Positions 36,823 through 46,260 are shown, counted from the stretch's first letter. The stretch is DNA of 64,000 nt from Prevotellaceae bacterium (GCA_015257125.1 JABZKU010000008.1:1-64000); one strand, 5' to 3'. Numbers and translations: made by a program. Notes: a model not told the origin generated them from the letters alone.

Positions 36823-37304
36823 AATCCCACGACTTCGAATCCCTCTATCGCCGTGCCGGCGCCTATTGCGCCCGTCGCGAAACTTGTCGCGGCGACTTGG
36901 AGAAGAAATTCCGTGCCGCCGAAATCGAACCCGACCTCATCGACCGCGTACTCGACCGACTCGAACAGGAAAAGTTCATCGACGAGCAGCGTTACGCCCA
37001 CGCCTTTGTGCACGACAAAGCCGCCTTCGCTCGTTGGGGACGACTCAAAATCCGCAACGCTCTGCGACTCAAAGGGATCGACAAGCACCTCATTGACATC
37101 GCCCTCGAAGAAGAAATCGACGAAAAGACCTATCGACAAACGCTCCGAGAACTGCTTTCCGCCAAACTCCGTTCACTCAAATTCGATCCCTCCGACCGCC
37201 GCGCCAGCTATCTTGCGGCGCAGAAACTCGCTCGCTTCGCCGCTTCCCGCGGATTTGAGGCTGAGGCTGTGTTTCGTGAGATCGAGCACCTCAACCGCCT
37301 ATGA
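36819..37304 (+). CDS. recX: regulatory protein RecX
   Basis: A 161-residue RecX, the small helical modulator that binds RecA filaments. Three-helix repeats are visible (RRAGAYCARRETCRGDLEKKF; IDRVLDRLEQEKFIDEQRYAHAFVHDKA), with the typical RWGRLKIRNALRLKGI segment in between. ATG 36819 overlaps the glycosyltransferase stop by four bases, and its own stop overlaps the TPR gene start. recX here is not next to recA and is embedded in an envelope-glycan operon, so its expression is tied to those genes. Confidence 0.92.
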   Translation: MKSHDFESLYRRAGAYCARRETCRGDLEKKFRAAEIEPDLIDRVLDRLEQEKFIDEQRYAHAFVHDKAAFARWGRLKIRNALRLKGIDKHLIDIALEEEIDEKTYRQTLRELLSAKLRSLKFDPSDRRASYLAAQKLARFAASRGFEAEAVFREIEHLNRL

Positions 37305-38251
37305 AACACGCCCGTTTATTGCTCCCGCTGCTCTTTACTGCAAGTAGTTGGCTCGGTGCTCACCATCTCTCCACTCCAACATCGGCAACCCATAATGCCG
37401 TGGAGGGAATCGGTAACGCAAAAACGACTGCAACACCGCGAGACACCGCAGCCTATCGTCGCGAAGTCAGCAAAGCCTTCGCCGCGCTCCGCCAAGACTC
37501 ACTCTCCGCCGCCCAACGTGCGCTCGAAGCCGCCCTCTCCCACGATCCCGATGCGGCAGGCAATGATATTTTGCGCTTCAACATCGCCAAAATCTTGATG
37601 GCACGTCACCAATGGCACGATGCAGAACAACGATTGCGCGCCCTCCTCACGCGGCGTCCCGACTACAGCGAAGCGCGCGTCGCGCTCGCCCAATGCCTCG
37701 CCGCCGGCGGACAAGATCACGCCCTCTTGCAATGGGTCGATACCCTCACAATCGCCACCAATACCGGCACCGCCGCCAACCCCCTCACCACCGACGAGCG
37801 CAACACCCTCCTCTTTCTTCAAAGTGAAGCCTACGCTCGGCTACACCGGGACGAACAAGCCCTCGCCGCTCTGCGCGAAGTGTTGAAAACCGACCGCCGC
37901 AATGCCCGCGCCCACAGCCTCATCGCCCTCCATCTCTACGAACGCGGACAGCGAGACGAAGCCCTTTTACATCTCGGCACGGCCTTGATTCACGGCGCCG
38001 ACGATGAAACGGCGCTCGCCGTCGGCGCGGATCTCGCCGAACGCGAAGGCGACAAAGCCACCGCCCTCGAGCGACTCGCCCGACTGCTCCGCTTGCGCCC
38101 CAACGACCGCGACTTACAAGTGCACCGCGCGAAATTGCTCCTCGATCTCGGCCGGCGCGCAGCAGCCCGTCACCAACTCGACAGCCTTCGTGCCGCCGCC
38201 GGCGATGAAGCCGCCGAACAACTCCTCCCCCTCTACCACCGTCTACGTTAA
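37301..38251 (+). CDS. exported tetratricopeptide-repeat protein
   Basis: A 316-residue protein with signal peptide (MKHARLLLPLLFTASSWLGAHH), a Thr-rich linker, and then at least six 34-residue helical repeats: SAAQRALEAALSHDP, DAEQRLRALLTRRPDYSEAR, RDEQALAALREVLKTDRRNARA and further copies. TPR arrays mediate protein-protein contacts in the periplasm. It overlaps recX by ATGA and precedes the GHL10 hydrolase by 30 bases. No partner can be named; proteolysis or envelope assembly with the downstream S41 protease is a guess from context. Confidence 0.83.
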   Translation: MKHARLLLPLLFTASSWLGAHHLSTPTSATHNAVEGIGNAKTTATPRDTAAYRREVSKAFAALRQDSLSAAQRALEAALSHDPDAAGNDILRFNIAKILMARHQWHDAEQRLRALLTRRPDYSEARVALAQCLAAGGQDHALLQWVDTLTIATNTGTAANPLTTDERNTLLFLQSEAYARLHRDEQALAALREVLKTDRRNARAHSLIALHLYERGQRDEALLHLGTALIHGADDETALAVGADLAEREGDKATALERLARLLRLRPNDRDLQVHRAKLLLDLGRRAAARHQLDSLRAAAGDEAAEQLLPLYHRLR

Positions 38252-38281
38252 ACGTCCGTTCGACCTCCCGAAATCCCGCCC

Positions 38282-39781
38282 ATGCGCTTTTTCCTCTCCC
38301 TCCTTTTCATTCTCTTCCCTCTTCTTACAGCAGCCCAAGCCCCATCTGCCCCCGTCGCGCCCCCATCGCGTGGCATTCGTGCCGTGTGGCTCTGCACCTA
38401 CAGCGGACTCGACTGGCCCGGTCGCCACTATGCGCGCACCGAAGCCGAAGCCCGTGACCAGCGCGCACGCCTTTCGCACATCTTCGACGGACTGCAAGCC
38501 GCCGGCATCAACACGGTGCTCTTTCAAACACGTCTGCGCGCCACCGTAGCCTATCCCTCGCAGATCGAACCTTGGGACGGTGCTTTCTCCGGCACGCCCG
38601 GTGTAGCGCCGCCCTACGACGTGTTGCGCTTCGCCATCGACGAAGCCCACCGCCGCGGCATGGAGTTGCACGCCTATCTCGTGGCCTTCCCCGCCAACAC
38701 GCTTCCCGACGCCAAGCTCCTCGGCCGACAAGCCCTGCCCGCCCGTCATCCTAAACTCTGCACCCGCGCCGGCGACAAATGGCACCTCGATCCCGGGGTG
38801 CCCGGCACCGCCGAATACTTGGCCGAGATTGTGCGTGAAATCGTCAGCAACTACGACGTCGACGGCATTCACCTCGACTACATTCGCTACCCCGAGCCCT
38901 CCATTCCCTTTGACGACCGCCGCACCTATGCACGCTACGGACATCAGCTCCCCAAAGCCGAGTGGCGACGCGAGAATGTGAACCGCACCGTGCAACTCAT
39001 CAGTGAAACCGCGCGTGCCATTCGTCCGTGGGTGAAAATCACCTGCGCTCCCATCGGAAAATACGCCGATCTGCCCGCACAATCCTCGAAAGGGTGGAAC
39101 GCCCGCGACGCCGTTTCACAAGACGCTCAACTGTGGTTGCGCCGCGGATGGATGGACGGTCTCTATCCGATGATGTATTTCGACGGACAGCACTTCTATC
39201 CCTTCGCCGTCAACTGGAAGGAATACGCCTACGGTCGTCCCGTCGTGCCCGGTCTCGGTGCTTACCAACTCGCCCCCGAAGAGCGCAACTGGTCGTTGCT
39301 GCAAATCATCCGGCAACTGCGGTTCATCCACGCCGAAGGTTTCCCGGGCGAAGCCTATTTCCGCAGTCAGTTCCTGCTCGACAATGTGAAAGGGCTGCTC
39401 GATTTCGTGCACGACAACTATGCGCGCCCCATGCTACCGCCGGCCATGACGTGGATCGACAGCATTCCGCCCACAGCTCCACAGCTCCACCGCCGGCGCA
39501 ACGGCACCGCCCTCCACTTCAGTTGGAACGCCGTCGCCGACGCCACTCCGGTGCACTACAATCTCTATCGCCTCACCGCGAGCGGCCCGGTGGCCGTGGC
39601 GCTCCGTCTGTCCGGCACCGCCTTCACTTATCGCCCCGCCCTGCCGTCGCTGCTCGATGCCGACTATGCCCTCACCGCCATGGATGCCTATGGCAACGAA
39701 TCTCCTCTACACTTCACACATGACCCGCAAAGCACTTCTCCTCGCGTGGTGGGCTATCCTTCCGCTTTTCGCCCTCGCTGA
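38282..39781 (+). CDS. family GHL10 glycoside-hydrolase-like exported protein
   Basis: A 499-residue exported protein with signal peptide (MRFFLSLLFILFPLLTAA). Residues 30-400 form the GHL10 (DUF187) TIM-barrel: GIRAVWLCTYSGLDWP at the start, AGINTVLFQTRLRA, VDGIHLDYIRYPE at about 193-205 with acidic residues near the expected active site, and DGLYPMMYFDGQHF. A C-terminal Fn3-like beta domain follows (SIPPTAPQLHRRRNGTALHFSWNAV). Relatives act on peptidoglycan-related or other glycans; the substrate here is unknown. The 3' end overlaps the next gene by 62 bases. Confidence 0.88.
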   Translation: MRFFLSLLFILFPLLTAAQAPSAPVAPPSRGIRAVWLCTYSGLDWPGRHYARTEAEARDQRARLSHIFDGLQAAGINTVLFQTRLRATVAYPSQIEPWDGAFSGTPGVAPPYDVLRFAIDEAHRRGMELHAYLVAFPANTLPDAKLLGRQALPARHPKLCTRAGDKWHLDPGVPGTAEYLAEIVREIVSNYDVDGIHLDYIRYPEPSIPFDDRRTYARYGHQLPKAEWRRENVNRTVQLISETARAIRPWVKITCAPIGKYADLPAQSSKGWNARDAVSQDAQLWLRRGWMDGLYPMMYFDGQHFYPFAVNWKEYAYGRPVVPGLGAYQLAPEERNWSLLQIIRQLRFIHAEGFPGEAYFRSQFLLDNVKGLLDFVHDNYARPMLPPAMTWIDSIPPTAPQLHRRRNGTALHFSWNAVADATPVHYNLYRLTASGPVAVALRLSGTAFTYRPALPSLLDADYALTAMDAYGNESPLHFTHDPQSTSPRVVGYPSAFRPR

Positions 39782-40544
39782 TCGCCACCCGCAGCCCACC
39801 GACCCGGACACCCTCAGCCCCCGTGTCGAACGCACCCTGCTTTTCGGCGTGGGCTACAACAGTGTCTACGACAGCTATCTCTCGCCCCTCAACTACGGCG
39901 GCCCGACGCTCTCCTTCACCCGCATCGGGGAGCGCCGTTGTGGGCAGGAAGGACGCAACACCTTCGTCACCCTCTTTGATCTGAACGGCACACAAGCCAC
40001 CAACCCCTCGGGCAACGGCATCGCATGGGATGTGGAAATGCAATTCGACGCCGGTTGGCGCCAACGCCTCACCCCGCTCCGTTCCGCGTGGCAATGGAGT
40101 GTGGGGGCACTGGGCGCACTGCATCTCGGCGGCACCTACAATCAGCGCAACGGCAACAACCCCGCCCAAGCGCGCGCCGCGGTCGACTTCGCCTTTTCCA
40201 CCGCCCTTCGCCACCCCTTCCGGCTCATGGGGCGCCGCTTCGTGTGGAACAACCAACTCGATGTGCCCCTTGTCGGCGTGATGTTCACCCCCAACTACGG
40301 ACAGTCGTACTACGAGATTTTCTCCCTCGGCAACACCGACCGCAACGTCATGCCCACCACCCCATTCTCCGCCCCCTCGCTGCGCCTGCTCACCACCTTG
40401 AGCATCCCCTTGCGGCGCTCGTGCATCACCGTGGGCTACAAGGCCGACATTCGGCAGAGCCGCATCCACCATCTGGAGCGCCACGCTTGGAATCACACCT
40501 TCGTCATCGGCTATTCGCGCTTAGTTCAATTCCTTCCCCAATGA
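39720..40544 (+). CDS. exported protein, DUF3316-like
   Basis: A 274-residue protein with signal peptide (MTRKALLLAWWAILPLFALA). The mature part (VGYNSVYDSYLSPLNYGGPTLSFTRIGER) and the abundance of aromatic strands ending IGYSRLVQF resemble the Bacteroidota DUF3316 family, a barrel-like envelope protein of unknown function; the assignment is by remembered pattern, not search. ATG 39720 lies inside the GHL10 gene, overlapping it by 62 bases in another frame; upstream in-frame starts give no signal peptide. Its stop overlaps the S41 gene start (ATGA). Confidence 0.72.
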   Translation: MTRKALLLAWWAILPLFALADRHPQPTDPDTLSPRVERTLLFGVGYNSVYDSYLSPLNYGGPTLSFTRIGERRCGQEGRNTFVTLFDLNGTQATNPSGNGIAWDVEMQFDAGWRQRLTPLRSAWQWSVGALGALHLGGTYNQRNGNNPAQARAAVDFAFSTALRHPFRLMGRRFVWNNQLDVPLVGVMFTPNYGQSYYEIFSLGNTDRNVMPTTPFSAPSLRLLTTLSIPLRRSCITVGYKADIRQSRIHHLERHAWNHTFVIGYSRLVQFLPQ

Positions 40545-41599
40545 AACCTCTCCTTCGCTTCCTCGTGGCGCTGCCGCTCCTGCTCACTTCGCTCACGGCC
40601 TGCATACAAGCCGACGAACTCCCTTCCACCCCGCGCGGAGACTTCGAAGCCTTGTGGAAAATCATTGATGAGCACTACTGCTTTTTCGACTACAAACACA
40701 AAGAATACGGACTCGACTGGAACGAAGTGCACCGTCGCTATGCCGCACAGATCTCCGATTCCATGTCGAAAGAAGCCCTTTTTCAGGTATTGGGCAATCT
40801 CTGCGGCGAACTGCGCGACGGGCACGTCAATCTCTGGACGCCCTTCAACACCGCCCGCTACACCCAATGGTATGAAGCCTACCCCACCAACTTCGACGAC
40901 TCGTTGCAGCGCGTGGTGCTCGGCCCGGCCGACGAACATCGCACCGCCTCCGGCCTCCAATACAAGGTGCTGCCCGGCAATGTGGGTTACATTCGCTGCA
41001 GTTCGTTCAACACCGCCATCGGCGAAGGCAATCTGCACGAAATCCTGCGCTACTTTGCCCTCTGCAATGCCCTCATTGTCGACATTCGCAGCAACGGCGG
41101 CGGCCAACTCACTTCGGCCGAAACCCTCGCCTCAGCCTTTACCAACCGTACGCTCACCGTGGGCTATCTCACCCACAAGACCGGACCGGCTCACGACGCA
41201 TTCTCGACACCGAACCCCGTACGCCTGAGTCCCCTCTCCGGCTTTCGCTGGCAAAAACCGGTGGCCGTGCTCATCAACCGCCGCACCTACAGCGCCGCCA
41301 ATGCCTTCACCATGTACATGAAGACGATCCCCGGCGTGATTTTGGTGGGCGACCGCACCGGCGGTGGCTCTGGTTTGCCCTTCAGTTCCGAACTGCCCGG
41401 CGGTTGGAGCATACGTCTTTCGGCCAGTCCCACACTCGATGTGAACGGCGAGCACACCGAATTCGGCATCGCCCCCGATGTGCGCAGCCACCTCGGCGCC
41501 AACGACCGCCTCAACGGCAAAGACAGCATGATCGAAACGGCAGTGCACGAACTCCGCGCGCGCCACGACTCTCTGTCGAAAGCCGCTGCTCTACGCTAA
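40541..41599 (+). CDS. S41-family protease-like lipoprotein
   Basis: A 352-residue lipoprotein (lipobox LTAC, Cys21) with the S41 fold: an N-terminal helical cap, LPGNVGYIRCSSF, then VDIRSNGGGQL at about 179-189 and RRTYSAANAF with the candidate nucleophile Ser251. The position that carries the catalytic Lys in CtpA-type enzymes reads GDRTGGGSGLPFSS, without lysine. There is no PDZ domain. It may use a different catalytic arrangement (as in TRI-like S41 members) or bind peptides without cleavage. Last gene of the glycosyltransferase-recX operon, with a terminator right after it. Confidence 0.85.
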   Translation: MKPLLRFLVALPLLLTSLTACIQADELPSTPRGDFEALWKIIDEHYCFFDYKHKEYGLDWNEVHRRYAAQISDSMSKEALFQVLGNLCGELRDGHVNLWTPFNTARYTQWYEAYPTNFDDSLQRVVLGPADEHRTASGLQYKVLPGNVGYIRCSSFNTAIGEGNLHEILRYFALCNALIVDIRSNGGGQLTSAETLASAFTNRTLTVGYLTHKTGPAHDAFSTPNPVRLSPLSGFRWQKPVAVLINRRTYSAANAFTMYMKTIPGVILVGDRTGGGSGLPFSSELPGGWSIRLSASPTLDVNGEHTEFGIAPDVRSHLGANDRLNGKDSMIETAVHELRARHDSLSKAAALR

Positions 41600-41610
41600 C
41601 CCCGACACAC

Positions 41611-41665
41611 AGCGTCAACCACCCTCCGGCCACCGCGCCGAGAGCGTTGTTGACGCTTTATTTTT
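41611..41665 (+). terminator. terminator of the glycosyltransferase-recX operon
   Basis: Perfect 9-bp arms AGCGTCAAC (41611-41619) and GTTGACGCT (41649-41657), followed by TTATTTTT. Confidence 0.75.
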
Positions 41666-41748
41666 ACCCTTTAATGGATCCATCGTCGACGAAAAGCCCA
41701 TGCGGTTTTCCACACGGTTTTGCGACAGCACAAGCACTTGCCACGATC

Positions 41749-41818
41749 GGTGAACAAGTGAAGGCAAAAAGCCCTTTCGACAAGGAGGCGCGTGAGCGAG
41801 CGCGTCGTATACGCGAGA
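41749..41818 (+). repeat. solo arm of the palindromic element family (copy E)
   Basis: GGTGAACAAGTGAAGGCAAAAA, read across its parts, followed by GCGCGTGAGCGAGCGCG and TATACGCGAGA, matches the right-arm layout of elements A-D: GGTGAA word, GTGAAGGC, A-run, GAGTG-like part, CG tip. No inverted partner was found upstream. The rest of this 713-base gap holds no gene. Confidence 0.5.
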
Positions 41819-41909
41819 CGAAGCGACGAGACGTTCCGAGGTGCATGACACTCCCGCAGACGGGGGCATCGATTTTCAGCATTGGGCCTGAAAAGGCGTC
41901 TTCTTTTCG

Positions 41910-41928
41910 CGAAAACCCCACTGTTTTT
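41910..41928 (+). repeat. dispersed block CGAAAACCCCACTG...TTT
   Basis: CGAAAACCCCACTGTTTTT resembles the blocks at 7608, 17099, 28609, 49508 and 59243. Here it also forms a hairpin with GTGGGGTTTTCG a few bases downstream. Confidence 0.4.
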
Positions 41929-42184
41929 CTCATCAAGTTGTGGGGTTTTCGAAGCGAGTTGTCCACCTTCCTATTCCCTCTCCCTGTCTTCGTTCTTGAT
42001 CGCCCCCACCGGTTCAAAAAAGCGGCGCGGAAAGCCGCTGATCGCTTAACTACTGCACGAAAACTTTGAAATTCGTCGACTTTTTTCTAAAAAGCCAAAG
42101 TAGAAGAGCGACAAAATGCAAGAAATGCTCGGCAAACAAGGACGATTTCCAAGCGCAAATCTGCTATGTCTAGTTTTTTTTCTC

Positions 42185-42192
42185 TATCTTTG
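42185..42192 (+). promoter_or_regulatory. -7 box of the 1262-residue secreted protein gene
   Basis: TATCTTTG matches TAnnTTTG. It lies 120 bases before the preferred ATG and 90 bases before an alternative in-frame ATG at 42283. Confidence 0.5.
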
Positions 42193-42312
42193 TCGCACGA
42201 ACACTGTGCACAAAACTTCCGTGTCCCTTCTGTTTTCGATGGGGAGGCACATGGAAGTTGCGTTGTGTTTCATCGAATTATCTCTATGTCTAACTTTAAT
42301 GTTAAATCTTCA

Positions 42313-45300
42313 ATGAAAAAGGTTTGCAATTTGTTTGCTGCGGCCACCCTCTTGGTAGCCGGTGCGACAAGTGCGTCTGCTCGTCATTGGGGGGCTAATG
42401 TCAATGCAGGTGCAGTAACCAGCATCGTAGCGGGACAAACGTATGTGCTTCAGCCTGCGTTTGCCGAAGCTGCCAATGGCAACTGCTTCCTCGCCGGACA
42501 GAAGTTCACCACCACGACCAGCCTGACGCTCGACAACGTTTTTGTCTTTGAAGCTGCAGGTAACAACACCTTCTACCTCAAGCGTCAAGGCTTAAACGAA
42601 AACCAGTATCTTGCAGATCCTTCGAACCAAAACTTCTACACCTCCGCAACGGATCGTGCTTGGAAGTTCGAAGTGAAGCAGATCACTGAAACCCGCGATC
42701 CGGAACACTCCTACGAGTGGACGCATGCCAAAGCTGACGGCACGGACACCACGGAGACCATCAAGGGTTTGCGCGCTTACGTCGAAGAAGCCAAAGCCAG
42801 CAATTCGCCGCTCGACTTGAGCACCTTCACGTTTGTGCAGGCTGACAACGCCATCGTACTCGTTTCGACCGAGTCGAAGAAAAAGGACGATCCGTACAGC
42901 GAGTACAACTTCCTCCTCACCTGCCCCAAGACTTCGCTCAACGGCGATGCCGGTAAGGGTACGGACTACAACCGCAACGCTTGGTTGGTGTATGCCGTCA
43001 ACCAGCTCTCGGCTAAGGAAGACCTCCAAGCTGTAATCGCCGAATCGCTCGGCGCAAACTTCAACCTCGACGAATTCTCCGAAAAGTTCCCCCGCGGTAA
43101 CAACATCGGTGAGTACAACGCAGAGAAGTACAACGCTTTCTTGGCACTCTACACCAAGTCGCAAGAGATTCTCAACGGTGGCGCATCAGCCACCGATGCA
43201 GAAATCGACCAACTCGTGGTAGATCTGCCCAAGGCTTACACGACCTTCACCACTTCCGGTAAGGTGCTCGAGCCCGGCTACTACATCCTCACCTCTTACC
43301 GCTCGCAGGGTACCGGCTATGACGACGGTGCACTCTATGACGGTGGTGCTGTGAACGACAAGGACAAGCAACTGCATTGGACTTACAAGGGTGGCGACAT
43401 CACCTACAAGAAGGATGCAGCGCTCGACTACAAGAGCCTCAAGTACATCTGGAAGGTAACGAAGAACGACGCTAAACCCGGTTACTTCTTCTTCCAGAAC
43501 TTGGCGACCAACCGTTACGTTGGTACGGCTGAGAACATCACGTCTAACGGCGGTATCGTGCCCAGCGCTCGTATCGAAATGACGGATGGAGCCGAAGCTT
43601 CCTATAACATCGTGACCAGCCGCAACTACCCCGGCTACTTCTGCTTCTACTCGCCCGACCTCTGGCGCGGTAAAGGTAAGTATTGGGGCTACGACGGCGG
43701 CGATCGTTGGGACTTCGGCGGTGTACACACCGGCAGTGACCACAACGGTACCGTAGTTTGGGACTGGCAGGCTGACGGTTCGACCTTCAAGGCTCGCACC
43801 ATCACCGAACAGGAAGTACAAGACCTCCTCAAGAGCGCCGAACAAGACATCAACAACGAAAAGGCACAAAAGCTCATCGCCGAGGCACAAGCTGCCTACG
43901 ACAAGGGCTTCGCTTACATGGGTGTTGATGCTTCGGGCAAGCGCCTCGAAGAGTCGACCAACGGTGCGCTGACCAACAATGGTCTGATCACCAACGGCGA
44001 AAACCTCTCGAGCCCCATGGCTGACAAGGAAGAAGGTGTGGGCGAACAACACAGCCCCGCAGTTCTCCTCGACAGCAACGCCGAAACCTACTTCCACACC
44101 AGCTGGCACGGCGGTGACGATGCTTGGAAGGGCAACCACTTCCTCCAATTCAAGCTCGACAACCCCGAGAGCGAACTCCTCCTCAAGTGGGTGAAGCGTA
44201 ACCACGGTAACGCCAACGGCGGTGCACCCGAAAAGATCACGATCTGGGGTGCCAAGACTGACGCTGCCCTCGAAGCCGGTAAGGCTGAGAAGGTGGACCA
44301 AGACGGCAACGTGGTAACCGACGAAAACGGCAACAACGTCGTTGACTTCGACGCTTGGAAGAAGAACAAAGGTTGGGATTCGCTCGTTGTTTCTACCTTC
44401 ACCTATCCCTACACCGTAACGTGGCAGGACAACAATGGCGCCGATGTGAAGAAGACCAACTTCGCCGGTACGTCTTACTTCAAGCTCCCCGCCGATAAGG
44501 GTGCTTACAAGTACTTCCGTATGGAAGTGACCAAGACCGTAGGCAACGGTGAAGCCAGTGGCAACAAGTTCTTCTATGGCTCTGAATTCCGCGTTTACAA
44601 AGGCGCTTACGACGGCCAGAACTCGCTCATCGACGCTGTTCCCCAAGCTGACCGCACGGCACTCACCACTGCCATCGCTACGCTGAAGGGCGAACTCAAC
44701 ACCCAGAAGGCTACGAAGGCTTCGATCGAAGCTCTCCGCGCTGCTTACGACCAGTTCCTCAAGAACTACCCCGATCCCACTCGCGTGACGAAGGCCATCG
44801 CTGCTGCGAAGGCACTCGAAGCTGCTGCTGAAGAAAGCGGAGAAGTGGGTTACTACGCTACCGGCTCGAAGGCTACTTACAAGGCTGCCATCGAAACGGT
44901 TGAAAACAAGCTCAAGGCGATCACCGCTACGAAGCAACCCACGGTGGCTCAGGTGAACGATCTCCTTGCTGAGCTCGACGCGGCCAACAAGGCTTTCGCT
45001 GAGAAGCTCAATGTTCCCGCCGACGGTATCTACCGTATCGTCAGCAAGTCTTCTGAAGCCAGCGTTGAAGGAAACAGCGTAGTGGCCAACACGCCCTCTA
45101 CACAGAACTACCTCAAGCTCGACGGCCGCATGAAGGACGGCAGCACCTACAAGGATGTGCCCGACTTCGAAACTCGCCTCGGTGCTTACTGGAAGCTGAC
45201 GAAGGTGGCCGGTGGTTACACCTACCAGAACCTCTACACCGGTCTCTACCTCGCTCCGAAGGAAGAGAAGGGTACGCGCGTGATGAGCCTCCGCAAGGCC

Positions 45301-46101
45301 CCCTACACGCTCGACCTCCGCTATGCCAAGACCCCCGGTTGCTTCAACCTCGTGGCTGACACGGCTGACGTGCAGGGTAAGGAACACATCTATGTGAACG
45401 CCGAACCCGGTTCGAAGAACCTCGTTCTCTGGAACGAAGCCAACGGTAAGGACAACTCGGCCTTCTCGTTTAAGGAAGCTAAGCAACAGCTTGAAGACGC
45501 TCTCGATGCTGAATTCTCGCTCCCCATCAAGAAGGGCGTTCCCCAGATCATCACGCTGCCCATCGCAGCTGATCCCGGTGCGAACAACTTCTACACCGTA
45601 ATCGGTCAGGATGCCAACAACCGCATCCAGCTCAAGAAGCACACGGGTACGCTCGAAGCCGGTCAGGCTTATGTGCTCATCCCCGAAGACGGTGACAATG
45701 AAACGGTGATCCTCCTCAGCTCTAAGGCTCAGACGATCGCTACGCTTGCTCCCGTGAGCACGCCTGCTACTCCTGTCAACGGTCTCGTTCCCGTATTCGA
45801 AACGACCAAGGTGAACAAGGATAGCGGTGTCTTCAACGCTGATCACTCTAAGGTGCTCCTCTCTGAAGTAGGTGAATCGGTTGCTGCCGGTTCGGGTTAC
45901 TTCACGAAGATGCCTGTGACTACCGAAACCGGTGACAAGTATCTTGAAACCAACGGTACGATCACCACTGTAGGTCGCGTTGTGGCTAATGGCCAACTCG
46001 TGAACGCTGTTTACACCCTCTCCGGTGTACGCGTGAAGGATACGAAGCACCTCCCCGCCGGTCTCTACATCGTGAACGGTAAGAAGGTGGTTGTAAAATA
46101 A
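42313..46101 (+). CDS. large secreted multidomain protein with T9SS-like C-terminal tail
   Basis: A 1262-residue exported protein. ATG 42313 gives a good signal peptide (MKKVCNLFAAATLLVAGATSASA). The N-terminal 450 residues contain repeated beta modules (VFEAAGNNTFYLKRQG; IWKVTKNDAKPGYFFFQNL). At about 579-760 there is a discoidin/F5-8C-like carbohydrate-binding region (LLDSNAETYFHTSW, HFLQFKLDNPES), then a helical FIVAR-like segment at about 780-895. The final residues (VYTLSGVRVKDTKHLPAGLY, then IVNGKKVVVK) look like a type IX sorting tail. Codon use differs from its neighbours (AAG, GGT, GCT, CGT preferred), suggesting very high expression. Likely a surface adhesin or glycan-binding protein; no catalytic domain was seen. 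Confidence 0.78.
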   Translation: MKKVCNLFAAATLLVAGATSASARHWGANVNAGAVTSIVAGQTYVLQPAFAEAANGNCFLAGQKFTTTTSLTLDNVFVFEAAGNNTFYLKRQGLNENQYLADPSNQNFYTSATDRAWKFEVKQITETRDPEHSYEWTHAKADGTDTTETIKGLRAYVEEAKASNSPLDLSTFTFVQADNAIVLVSTESKKKDDPYSEYNFLLTCPKTSLNGDAGKGTDYNRNAWLVYAVNQLSAKEDLQAVIAESLGANFNLDEFSEKFPRGNNIGEYNAEKYNAFLALYTKSQEILNGGASATDAEIDQLVVDLPKAYTTFTTSGKVLEPGYYILTSYRSQGTGYDDGALYDGGAVNDKDKQLHWTYKGGDITYKKDAALDYKSLKYIWKVTKNDAKPGYFFFQNLATNRYVGTAENITSNGGIVPSARIEMTDGAEASYNIVTSRNYPGYFCFYSPDLWRGKGKYWGYDGGDRWDFGGVHTGSDHNGTVVWDWQADGSTFKARTITEQEVQDLLKSAEQDINNEKAQKLIAEAQAAYDKGFAYMGVDASGKRLEESTNGALTNNGLITNGENLSSPMADKEEGVGEQHSPAVLLDSNAETYFHTSWHGGDDAWKGNHFLQFKLDNPESELLLKWVKRNHGNANGGAPEKITIWGAKTDAALEAGKAEKVDQDGNVVTDENGNNVVDFDAWKKNKGWDSLVVSTFTYPYTVTWQDNNGADVKKTNFAGTSYFKLPADKGAYKYFRMEVTKTVGNGEASGNKFFYGSEFRVYKGAYDGQNSLIDAVPQADRTALTTAIATLKGELNTQKATKASIEALRAAYDQFLKNYPDPTRVTKAIAAAKALEAAAEESGEVGYYATGSKATYKAAIETVENKLKAITATKQPTVAQVNDLLAELDAANKAFAEKLNVPADGIYRIVSKSSEASVEGNSVVANTPSTQNYLKLDGRMKDGSTYKDVPDFETRLGAYWKLTKVAGGYTYQNLYTGLYLAPKEEKGTRVMSLRKAPYTLDLRYAKTPGCFNLVADTADVQGKEHIYVNAEPGSKNLVLWNEANGKDNSAFSFKEAKQQLEDALDAEFSLPIKKGVPQIITLPIAADPGANNFYTVIGQDANNRIQLKKHTGTLEAGQAYVLIPEDGDNETVILLSSKAQTIATLAPVSTPATPVNGLVPVFETTKVNKDSGVFNADHSKVLLSEVGESVAAGSGYFTKMPVTTETGDKYLETNGTITTVGRVVANGQLVNAVYTLSGVRVKDTKHLPAGLYIVNGKKVVVK

Positions 46102-46136
46102 GCCATAAGCTGACTTTACGTCTCACTTTATGATTC

Positions 46137-46170
46137 GCCGCCCCGTCCTCTCGTAGGACGGGGCGGTTTT
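46137..46170 (+). terminator. terminator after the secreted protein gene
   Basis: CCGCCCCGTCC and GGACGGGGCGG pair perfectly around TCTCGTA, followed by TTTTGCGTTT. Confidence 0.9.
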
Positions 46171-46197
46171 GCGTTTCGACAAGAATGCGTAACTTTG
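46168..46197 (+). promoter_or_regulatory. mutS promoter
   Basis: TTTG (46168-46171), 18 bases, TAACTTTG (46190-46197). The -33 box overlaps the T-tract of the preceding terminator. Confidence 0.5.
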
Positions 46198-46260
46198 CAA
46201 GTGGCGCGCTCGACACGCCCTACTCCTTATTATATTATATCTCCCCACGCACTTTCCCCT

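Noticed and set aside
43186..46050. Long open minus-strand frame (954 codons) opposite the large secreted protein gene
   Set aside because: Produced by GC-biased third codon positions; the plus-strand protein has signal peptide, domain-like repeats and normal promoter, and the minus frame has none.
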